Assembly: GCA_945883565.1 (NCBI GenBank) | Contig: CAMCXO010000001.1 | Coordinates: 1-64,000, forward strand | Direction: 5' to 3' | DNA: 64,000 nucleotides | Source: Chryseobacterium gleum | GTDB lineage: Bacteria; Bacteroidota; Bacteroidia; Flavobacteriales; Schleiferiaceae | Shown: positions 55,633-62,535 of the stretch, piece by piece | Numbering within the stretch: the first letter of the stretch is position 1 | How the letters are laid out: each line of letters starts with the position of its first letter | Position numbers and translations under genes: made by a program | The notes under the pieces: model-generated | The model's input: only the letters and a program-made list of their open reading frames with translations | Databases searched by the model: none | Told to the model about the DNA's origin: nothing

Positions 55633-56371
55633 TTTTAAGATTTTTCAATGAAGGTGTTACACCATATTTTGTTTTGTAACATTTGCCAAAATACGAAAGG
55701 CTCTTAAAACCTAAATGAAAAGCAATTTCTTTTATTGGCATTTGAGTACTTTCTAAAAGCTCTTTCGCTTTAACCAGTTTTATTTCATTAATATACTTTA
55801 CAGGTGTCATACCGGCTTTCTCTTTCACCAGGTTTTCGAGCTTGGAATAACTCAATCCCATTTCATCGGCCAAATCAGGTATTGAGAAATGCTTAAACTT
55901 GTATTTCTTAATAATCAAAGAGTCGAGCATTGCCAAAATAGGATCTTTTACTGGTAAAGAAGTTTTTATTTCCAAGTCTGTTGAGTATATTTTATCTAAA
56001 TATTCTTGTTTACGCAACAAATTGTTTATTCTACTAATTAATACCTGAGTTCTAATGGGCTTTACTAAGTAGTCATCTGCCCCCTTGTCATACCCCATTA
56101 TTAGGTTTTCATCCTGACCTAAAGCAGTTAATAATATGATCGGAATGTTCTTAAGATCCGACATCTCTTTAATACTTTTTAAAAGTCCGAAGCCGTCAAG
56201 TCGTGGCATCATTATGTCGGAAACGATTAAATCAGGACGAAATTCCTTTAATTTTTCCAATCCGTCTGCACCATCTATGGCTGTTTGAACAGTAAAGTGC
56301 TCTGACAAAAGAATCTCCATGCTTTCAAGGAGATCTTTATTGTCTTCAACTATGAGTATCTTTTTTTTCAT
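55622..56371 (-). CDS. REC-AraC response regulator
   Basis: A 249-residue regulator with an N-terminal receiver domain (phosphoacceptor D52 in VSDIMMPR) and a C-terminal AraC-type double helix-turn-helix (about 150-249, LADEMGLSYSKLENLVKEK, KEIAFHLGFKSLSYFGKCY). It resembles the DNA-binding output part of Bacteroidota hybrid two-component systems but as a separate protein. The ATG at 56371 is preferred over a GTG at 56380; the gap to the kinase stop is 12 bases. Confidence 0.92.
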   Translation of the reverse strand: MKKKILIVEDNKDLLESMEILLSEHFTVQTAIDGADGLEKLKEFRPDLIVSDIMMPRLDGFGLLKSIKEMSDLKNIPIILLTALGQDENLIMGYDKGADDYLVKPIRTQVLISRINNLLRKQEYLDKIYSTDLEIKTSLPVKDPILAMLDSLIIKKYKFKHFSIPDLADEMGLSYSKLENLVKEKAGMTPVKYINEIKLVKAKELLESTQMPIKEIAFHLGFKSLSYFGKCYKTKYGVTPSLKNLKNGA

Positions 56372-56383
56372 GTATTGCACAAA

Positions 56384-57526
56384 TTAAGGTAAAAAAAGTG
56401 CAAAAGGCAATTCTAAAGTGAAAATAGTTCCCTTGCCTAAGTTACTTTCAACTTTAATGTGTCCATAGTGAAGTATAACAAACTCTTTTACAATGGCTAA
56501 TGCAACACCAGTCCCCTCTATATTTACGGCATTTGAAGCCCTGTAGAAGGGTTTAAACAACTTGGTGATATCCTCTTTTGGTATTCCAATGCCTTTGTCT
56601 TGAATATAAATTACCAGATTTTCTTTTGCTTTAAAATCAAAAACGATTTTAACCCTTTCATAATTGGGTGAAAACTTACATGCATTCTCGAGTAGGTTGG
56701 ATAAAATGTATCTAAGCATTCTTTTATCTCCTCTAATTTCCTTATTGATACCAACTAGTTCAAGGTCTATTGAGTTATTAGGATAGGCTTCTAAAGCTTC
56801 TTGAATAATTTCACGCCCTAACATTTCGATATCTAGGGAGATTGGTTCCATTTGTTCTTCGCCCAAAATGGTTTTCCTGTACTGGACAATATCACTAACA
56901 ATTCCATTTAACCTATTTATTTGCTTTTCAATATTATAGCAAACTCTATTGTACCTCGAGTCGAGCTTGTCTTTTTCTATCCATGAATTTAACATATCGG
57001 CCTGCATTTGTAAAACGGCCAAGGGTGTTTTAAAAGCATGACTGGCTATAGCGAAAAGACTTGAACGTAATTCGTGGATTTCCTTTTCTTTCGACCAAGC
57101 GCGTGTAAGATCTTCCATTAAACCAACGCTTTCGGTAATATCTGTTGTAACAGAGAGAAGCCAATCGCTTGAACTGGAACCAGAAATTTGTGCAATTGTC
57201 CATTTAGTTCGAGTCCAAATTCTACTACCGTCTTGCCTAAATAACATTAATTTGACAGGGGTTCTTGGTTTGTATAGCATTTTATTTAACAACTCTGCAT
57301 CAAGACTTTCTTTGAATTCAGGCGCTATAAAATCAGTTAACAATTTCCCAATCATTTCTTGGGAATTTACTCCTAACAAATTTTGACTGGACTGCGTTGT
57401 AAATACAATACGTTTATCTTCTGCACGATGTAAGCAAAATAAATCTGATGTATTGCTCGAAATCAGAGCATTAAAAAGCCCTGTTAATTCTTGGTTCTGG
57501 CTTGAATTATTATTCATTTCTTGCAT
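56384..57526 (-). CDS. PAS-domain histidine kinase
   Basis: A 380-residue soluble kinase with a PAS domain (about 20-130, EFKESLDAELLNKM) and a HisKA dimerisation domain with H163 (AIASHAFKTPLAVLQ). The HATPase domain follows (ILSNLLENACKFSPN, DKGIGIPKED, EGTGVALAIVKEF). No membrane segments are seen. The start ATG at 57526 is preferred; the frame extends to a TTG at 57592 that overlaps the regulator. It is the only complete kinase in this operon and the likely donor for the three receiver proteins around it. Confidence 0.92.
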   Translation of the reverse strand: MQEMNNNSSQNQELTGLFNALISSNTSDLFCLHRAEDKRIVFTTQSSQNLLGVNSQEMIGKLLTDFIAPEFKESLDAELLNKMLYKPRTPVKLMLFRQDGSRIWTRTKWTIAQISGSSSSDWLLSVTTDITESVGLMEDLTRAWSKEKEIHELRSSLFAIASHAFKTPLAVLQMQADMLNSWIEKDKLDSRYNRVCYNIEKQINRLNGIVSDIVQYRKTILGEEQMEPISLDIEMLGREIIQEALEAYPNNSIDLELVGINKEIRGDKRMLRYILSNLLENACKFSPNYERVKIVFDFKAKENLVIYIQDKGIGIPKEDITKLFKPFYRASNAVNIEGTGVALAIVKEFVILHYGHIKVESNLGKGTIFTLELPFALFLP

Positions 57527-57566
57527 ACAGTTTTCACCAAGACTGAAAAAACAGGGCTCAAAATAT

Positions 57567-58184
57567 TTATACGAACTGATACATTTTGGCAAAGTTGATT
57601 AAATCAACTACATTTCTTGCTTGCAGCTTATTGAGCAATCTTTGTTTATAAGTGCTAACAGTTTTATCACTAATCCCTAATTCTTCTGAAATGTCTTTAT
57701 TAGATTTCCCTATACTTAATAATTTTAAAACTTCGCTTTCGCGATTCGAAAGCTTGATTTTTCTTTTCTTTTCTCTTTGCGGTGTTTTAACTGTGTACAA
57801 GGCCTCATTAAAATGTTCTCCACCTTCTACAACCAATTTAATAGCTTTCACAACTTCTTTTGGGTCAGAATCTTTTGAGACGTAGCCAGATGCCCCCATT
57901 TTCCGGGCTGTTGGGCCATAAATTTCCTCTGGATGCATACTTAGAACCACAACCTTAATCTCCGGATATTCTTCATGCAAACGCCGTAATGCAGTAATAC
58001 CATTAACTTTTGGCATATCGATATCAAGTAAGATAACCTCTGCACTTAATTTTTTAATGAGTTCAAACAGTTCATCGCCGTCTGTAGCTTCACCAATCAA
58101 TCTGATGGTATCATCAAATTTGAGAAACAAATCCAAGCCTTTTCGCACAATCGCGTGATCGTCGGCTATAATAACGTTCGTCAT
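57567..58184 (-). CDS. NarL/FixJ-family response regulator
   Basis: A 205-residue regulator: receiver domain with D54 (LLDIDMP) and a C-terminal LuxR-type helix-turn-helix (NRESEVLKLLSIGKSNKDIS..). The ATG at 58184 gives MTNVIIADDHAIVRKG, the normal start; a frame extension to 58229 has no similarity. It is the first gene of the minus-strand signalling unit and lies divergent to a sensorless kinase. Confidence 0.93.
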   Translation of the reverse strand: MTNVIIADDHAIVRKGLDLFLKFDDTIRLIGEATDGDELFELIKKLSAEVILLDIDMPKVNGITALRRLHEEYPEIKVVVLSMHPEEIYGPTARKMGASGYVSKDSDPKEVVKAIKLVVEGGEHFNEALYTVKTPQREKKRKIKLSNRESEVLKLLSIGKSNKDISEELGISDKTVSTYKQRLLNKLQARNVVDLINFAKMYQFV

Positions 58185-58235
58185 TTTTAAAGATTTAATT
58201 AAACGTTCTCCCGCTGCTAAAGTAAGCAAATATTG

Positions 58236-58265
58236 TTGTATTCTTCTCCCAGGGTTGTATTTTTG
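58236..58265 (+). promoter_or_regulatory. Promoter reading towards the sensorless kinase
   Basis: TTG (58236-58238), 19 bases, TATTTTTG (58258-58265): a consensus pair on the plus strand. It leaves an unusually long leader of about 140 bases before the ATG at 58411, AT-rich and without an ORF of note. On the other strand only a one-mismatch -7 box is seen for the NarL-type gene. Confidence 0.6.
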
Positions 58266-58410
58266 TAAAATAAGTATTTCTGATTTTTGCTAATAAAAAT
58301 CGTATTAATATACGTTCAAAATCGTTTTAAAAAATATCGAATTTGAGATTTTGTAAACTCCAACTAAATGCAGTTGTTTAAAATGTGCGTATAATTGTAT
58401 AAATATAAAC

Positions 58411-59160
58411 ATGAAAACAGATTTCTCAAAAGACGACTTTAATTCTAAGATTAGTAAAGTAGCGTTTAAAAGCGAAAAATTTCTTGCTCTTGCTACTCAC
58501 CATTTTAAAGGGCCGCTCACATATTCTGCTCAAATAGCAAAGAGCTTACACGAAAAGTGGGAAGTTCTAGATGAAAAATCTAAACGTGAGTATATGGCCA
58601 TACTTTCCGAAAGTTTGCAAGAGCTTCGCACAACAGTAGACAGTATTCTAAAGTGGGCTAAATCCGAATTACATTTCAAAAAATCTGAAGCGAGTACAAT
58701 TCATGTAGAGGCACTTTTAGAAAACCAGATCCAAAGTTGGAAAACCACTGCTCTTTGGAAAAAAATTACCATTGAGTTACGTTGCAACTATAAAAAATCA
58801 CTTACTGTAGATGTTCAATGTTTGGAAGTTATACTTCAAAATTTTTTAAGCAATGCAGTTAAATTTTCTAAAGAAGAACATAAAATAGTGGTTTTTTGTG
58901 AAATCCTTAATGAAGAAAACGCTATTCTAATCGGTGTGGAAGATGAAGCAGGTGGTATAAATCCCGATCAACTTAAAACGATTTTTTCTGGAAATAACCA
59001 TCTTCCAGATATTGGAACTGCCAATGAAAAAGGCAGTGGATTAGGCCTATTATTAAGCCAGGAATTGGCTGAATCACAGAACTGGGAACTTATGGTTGAG
59101 TCGTCAAGTATAGGCAGTAGATTTTTTATTCGGATTCCACACGAAAATTCTCGGGGATAA
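58411..59160 (+). CDS. Histidine kinase without a sensor domain
   Basis: A 249-residue protein that starts almost at the phosphoacceptor helix (ALATHHFKGPLTYSAQI; H30 or H31). It has a full HATPase domain with N box (ILQNFLSNAVKFSKE), G1 (VEDEAGGINPDQ) and G2 (GSGLGLLLSQEL). The N-terminal sensor is missing, so it must be controlled by a partner. The H box is atypical (HHFKGPLT rather than SHE(L/F)RTPL). Its 3' end overlaps nadE on the opposite strand by 35 bases. Confidence 0.85.
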   Translation: MKTDFSKDDFNSKISKVAFKSEKFLALATHHFKGPLTYSAQIAKSLHEKWEVLDEKSKREYMAILSESLQELRTTVDSILKWAKSELHFKKSEASTIHVEALLENQIQSWKTTALWKKITIELRCNYKKSLTVDVQCLEVILQNFLSNAVKFSKEEHKIVVFCEILNEENAILIGVEDEAGGINPDQLKTIFSGNNHLPDIGTANEKGSGLGLLLSQELAESQNWELMVESSSIGSRFFIRIPHENSRG

Positions 59161-59935
59161 TGCAAACTGGTATGGGCTTCATTTTATGCTGATTTGCTCG
59201 ATTTAAATTTAAATAAATCTGCATTACCTGCAATTTCCGGCCATCAAGACCTTCTAAACCAGAACCGCTTTGGTCCCTTTCCATAGCCCATTCAAGCTCA
59301 GAATAACTGGCTCCTAGTTGGTCTTCATCTGTTCTGTTATCCCCCCAAAGTCCATCTGTTGGAGGCGCCATCAAAATAGACTTTGCTATTCTGGCTTCTT
59401 TAGCCAGTGTATAAACTTCAGTTTTTGTTAAATCTGCAATTGGACTAAGATCCACGCCACCATCTCCATATTTAGTATAAAATCCTACCCCGAAATCCTC
59501 AACTTTATTTCCAGTACCAGCCACTAATAAGTTTTTTACTCCTGCTACAAAGTACAAAGTTGTCATGCGTAAACGTGCACGGGTATTGGCGAGAGCCAAG
59601 TCGAAATTAATACTATCTAACTGAGGGATTTGTCGTTTAAAACTATCATAGACCGGGCTTAATTCAAAATCAAAAGATTGAACATTATTATATTGCGATT
59701 TTAAGAAATTTATATGTTCTTCGGCCCGTTCATTTTGAATGTTGGCCTGATGAATAGGCATTCGTAAACAGACGGTTTTTAATCCAGTTTCGGCACATAA
59801 AAAGCTTGTTAGCGCAGAATCAATACCTCCGCTCACACCAACAACAAACCCATTACATTTTGAATTTACAGCATAATCATTTAACCAATTAGAAATAAAC
59901 TGGATGGTTTGTTTTGGATTTATTAGTTTGTTCAT
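59126..59935 (-). CDS. nadE: NH3-dependent NAD+ synthetase
   Basis: A 269-residue enzyme with the P-loop SGGIDSA (35-41) and the family segments AGTGNKVEDFGVGF and KYGDGGVDLSPIADLTKTEVY. It amidates deamido-NAD+ to NAD+. It lacks the N-terminal glutaminase domain, so ammonia or a separate glutaminase is used. In gliding Bacteroidota nadE is often found beside gldB/gldC, as here. The last 35 bases run into the 3' end of the sensorless kinase gene. Confidence 0.94.
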   Translation of the reverse strand: MNKLINPKQTIQFISNWLNDYAVNSKCNGFVVGVSGGIDSALTSFLCAETGLKTVCLRMPIHQANIQNERAEEHINFLKSQYNNVQSFDFELSPVYDSFKRQIPQLDSINFDLALANTRARLRMTTLYFVAGVKNLLVAGTGNKVEDFGVGFYTKYGDGGVDLSPIADLTKTEVYTLAKEARIAKSILMAPPTDGLWGDNRTDEDQLGASYSELEWAMERDQSGSGLEGLDGRKLQVMQIYLNLNRANQHKMKPIPVCIIPENFRVESE

Positions 59936-59943
59936 AATATTAT

Positions 59944-60582
59944 TTAAAATAAAAAGCCCAGGCTCAAGTTAATACCATTCATTCTAAAATTATCACGTTT
60001 GTTTATGTGAGGATGCTGACTGCTAAGCGCATTTGTAATTCCTCCTTGATAATCTAGTCCAATTAATGCTTCAGAACCTCCTCCAATATCGTAAGTAAGC
60101 CCAATACCGACTAAAAAATTCAACTGAAAATCTAGAAAATAATCTTCTAATAATCTGGCTTCATTAAATTCAGGACGAAAGTTAACTTTTTCACCTGTAT
60201 TAAATGACAAGATACTTCCAAATTTGGCAAAAAGGCGGTAATTGCCCATATCTGCGCTCTGCATTTTAAGGGCAATGGGAATATCTAAAACCGATTGACG
60301 GAAACTGCCCGTAGTATCGTTGAGCTTAAGAGAAGAGGCTCTTTGACCTATACTGACTCCTGAATGAATAGCATATCTCTCTGAAAAATAAAAATCAGCT
60401 ATTAGACCCCAATTTACCCTAAAACCTGCCGAAACATCGGACTTATCATTCTCACTTCCAAACCAAAACAAGTTGGGGGTTAAATGCAATCCAAATCGGG
60501 ATTCCTGAGCAAATGACTTTTGTGTTGAACCAAGTCCAAACAAAATGATGATCAAACAAATAGTCTTATAACTGCCGTTCAT
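59944..60582 (-). CDS. Outer-membrane beta-barrel protein (PorT-like)
   Basis: A 212-residue exported protein: signal peptide (MNGSYKTICLIIILFGLGST..), then an eight-strand-like outer-membrane barrel (alternating hydrophobic residues, final GINLSLGFLF). It resembles the PorT/porin families seen in Bacteroidota; whether it is the T9SS PorT is undecided. The start at 60582 is set by the signal peptide. It lies eight bases upstream of nadE, so the two may be cotranscribed, and it is divergent from gldB. Confidence 0.8.
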   Translation of the reverse strand: MNGSYKTICLIIILFGLGSTQKSFAQESRFGLHLTPNLFWFGSENDKSDVSAGFRVNWGLIADFYFSERYAIHSGVSIGQRASSLKLNDTTGSFRQSVLDIPIALKMQSADMGNYRLFAKFGSILSFNTGEKVNFRPEFNEARLLEDYFLDFQLNFLVGIGLTYDIGGGSEALIGLDYQGGITNALSSQHPHINKRDNFRMNGINLSLGFLF

Positions 60583-60589
60583 GATGCTG

Positions 60590-60597
60590 TATTTTTG
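60590..60597 (+). promoter_or_regulatory. -7 box for gldB, abutting the opposite box
   Basis: TATTTTTG is an exact TAnnTTTG match, 21 bases before the gldB ATG at 60619 (12 before an alternative ATG at 60610). The next base begins the -7 box of the divergent barrel gene on the other strand. No -33 element is obvious. Confidence 0.55.
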
Positions 60598-60605
60598 CAA
60601 AAGTA
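60598..60605 (-). promoter_or_regulatory. -7 box for the barrel gene, abutting the gldB box
   Basis: On the minus strand TACTTTTG matches TAnnTTTG exactly, 15 bases before the ATG at 60582. The two boxes adjoin as a near-palindrome, TATTTTTGCAAAAGTA (60590-60605), so the two start points would overlap. Confidence 0.55.
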
Positions 60606-60618
60606 GAACATGCAAGAC

Positions 60619-61584
60619 ATGCGGACTTTAGTATTGGCTTTTCTTTTTTTATCGGCTTTGGTTTCATGCAACCAAAAGTCAGAGGTGCCTGATATATCTT
60701 CTTTAGATGCTAGAACTGAGATAGGTCGGTTTGAAAAAGCATTTTTTGAATGTCCTCGTCACAGAGTAGATAGCTGCTTGGCTTTTCTAAAAACCGACTT
60801 TGAGCCATTCTTTATGCTTGGAGACTCTTACTTCTGGCAGCTTCAGAGAAATGACAGTTTGATTAATTCACTTAAACGGGATGTCGATTCTAAGTCAAAA
60901 GAATTAGATATTGCTGTTTCTGAATGTATAGAAGTCATGAAGTACTATAGGCATTATTTTCCTGGAAGCAAAGATTTGAAACTTTATACATATATATCTC
61001 CAAACGACGTAAACTATCCAATTATTTTTACGGACACAGTTGCTTTTATAGCTTTAGACCAATATTTAGGTCGAAATTCTCCGTTTTATGCTCCGTGGCC
61101 TGATTATTTGATTTATAGAAAAGAACCTATTTTCTTGAGTGCTGATTTGGCCGATCAGATTGCCTTACATTTCATAAAGTCGCCTGAAACATTATCTGAT
61201 TTTCTATCTGATATGATTCTGGAAGGGAAAAGGTTGTATTTGGCATCAAAATTATTGCCTAATAAAGAGGAAAGGCACTTACTAAGATATTCTAAGGAGT
61301 CTTGGGATTTTTGTATTGCACATGAACGAGAAATCTGGAAGTATTTTTTGGAACAAAAAGCTTTGTTTTCAAGCTCGTTGGACTTGAAGAGAAGATTTAT
61401 TTTTCCCGCACCTTTTTCTAAATTCTACTTACCGATAGACAATGAAAGTCCTGGTCAGGTAGGGCGATGGATTGGTTATCAGTTGGTTAAAAAGGCAGTT
61501 GAAAAAAATAATTTAACTTTAAAAGAACTTTTGGCAATTCAGGACGCTAATTGGTTTCTTAAAAATGCAAAATATCAACCATGA
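60619..61584 (+). CDS. gldB: Gliding motility lipoprotein GldB
   Basis: A 321-residue lipoprotein with signal MRTLVLAFLFLSALVSC (lipidated C17). The body includes the stretch FPGSKDLKLYTYISPNDVNY and LDQYLGRNSPFY, matching GldB. GldB is required for gliding on surfaces in Flavobacterium johnsoniae; its biochemical role is not known. The start at 60619 is chosen from the lipoprotein signal; an ATG at 60610 would add three residues. It overlaps gldC by four bases (ATGA). Confidence 0.9.
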   Translation: MRTLVLAFLFLSALVSCNQKSEVPDISSLDARTEIGRFEKAFFECPRHRVDSCLAFLKTDFEPFFMLGDSYFWQLQRNDSLINSLKRDVDSKSKELDIAVSECIEVMKYYRHYFPGSKDLKLYTYISPNDVNYPIIFTDTVAFIALDQYLGRNSPFYAPWPDYLIYRKEPIFLSADLADQIALHFIKSPETLSDFLSDMILEGKRLYLASKLLPNKEERHLLRYSKESWDFCIAHEREIWKYFLEQKALFSSSLDLKRRFIFPAPFSKFYLPIDNESPGQVGRWIGYQLVKKAVEKNNLTLKELLAIQDANWFLKNAKYQP

Positions 61585-61925
61585 GCAAAAGGAGCAAAAT
61601 ATTAATAGAAGTTGAACTCGATGATAACCAAGTCCCTGAAAAACTGAATTGGGAAGCTGAGGATGGAGGGATATCTAACCAAAAAGCGGATGCAATTTTT
61701 GTTTCAGTTTGGGATGGAAGAACGAAAGATACACTTCGAATTGATTTATGGACAAAAGAGATGACTTTAGACGATATGAAGCGTTTTATTCATCAGATTT
61801 GCCTTAGTCTAGCTGATACATTACAGCGTGCAACAGCTGATGAAGAATTAGCCGATGACATGCGTAAATTCTCTCATTATTTGGCTGAGAAAACAGGCTT
61901 AATTAAATCTAAAAAATTAGAATGA
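61581..61925 (+). CDS. gldC: Gliding motility protein GldC
   Basis: A 114-residue soluble protein matching GldC by length, its start SKRSKILIEVELD, the pattern DGRTKDTLRIDLWTKEM and the C-terminal helix of the family. It is cytoplasmic and helps gliding with GldB. It starts within the gldB stop codon, so the pair is translationally coupled. Confidence 0.9.
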   Translation: MSKRSKILIEVELDDNQVPEKLNWEAEDGGISNQKADAIFVSVWDGRTKDTLRIDLWTKEMTLDDMKRFIHQICLSLADTLQRATADEELADDMRKFSHYLAEKTGLIKSKKLE

Positions 61926-61992
61926 GTATAACTCTAAATACTCTTTAATTGAGATGTGTAATATGTAAAGAATTTTTTTTCATTTTTCAAAT

Positions 61993-62523
61993 ATGAAAAA
62001 ACCCTTTTTTTTAGTCATTTTCTTGACGATTTTAATGGTTTTAGGGTCTCAGTTGCGTTGGAGCTTTGGTCCGGTACCTATTGTACTCACGACTATTCCT
62101 TTGTACTATTCAATTCTTATATTGCCTTATTATTTTTCTGGCATTGTGCCATTGCTATTTTTGACTTTAGGGGCAATTGGATTACCAGTGTTTAGCAAAG
62201 GCGGTGGGCTTTTAGAAACGCTTTCTGGTCCAACAGGTGGCTACTTAGTCGGTTTCGTTTTAGTGGGTTGGTTAGCTCCTCTCTCAAGACTATTGCCAAA
62301 GCAAACTCGATCAATATGCCCACCTTTGTGGCTGGCCTTTTTGATTCTTCATCCTTCTGGTTTGATTTGGATGTATATTGCGCACAATGATGTTTGGTTT
62401 AGTTTATTTCCCAATTATATTTGGCTATTATTGGCAGATTTGATCAAAATAACAATGGTTTGGTTTTTTTATAAGTATGTAAATGCGCCAAATCAAAAGT
62501 TGCCAGTTAGTTCTAAACCTTGA
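61993..62523 (+). CDS. bioY: BioY biotin transporter
   Basis: A 176-residue S-component of an energy-coupling-factor transporter with about six membrane segments. The BioY motifs GPVPIVLTTIPLYYSI and GLLETLSGPTGGYLVGF are present. It takes up biotin, alone or with EcfA/T. No EcfA or EcfT gene is adjacent, so it may work solo or use a shared module. It is not preceded by an obvious TAnnTTTG box or riboswitch. Confidence 0.9.
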   Translation: MKKPFFLVIFLTILMVLGSQLRWSFGPVPIVLTTIPLYYSILILPYYFSGIVPLLFLTLGAIGLPVFSKGGGLLETLSGPTGGYLVGFVLVGWLAPLSRLLPKQTRSICPPLWLAFLILHPSGLIWMYIAHNDVWFSLFPNYIWLLLADLIKITMVWFFYKYVNAPNQKLPVSSKP

Positions 62524-62535
62524 ATTAAAACCAAG

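Noticed and set aside
61926-61992. Biotin riboswitch or BirA/BioR site ahead of bioY
   Set aside because: The gap is only 67 bases, AT-rich and without a structured element or clear palindrome.
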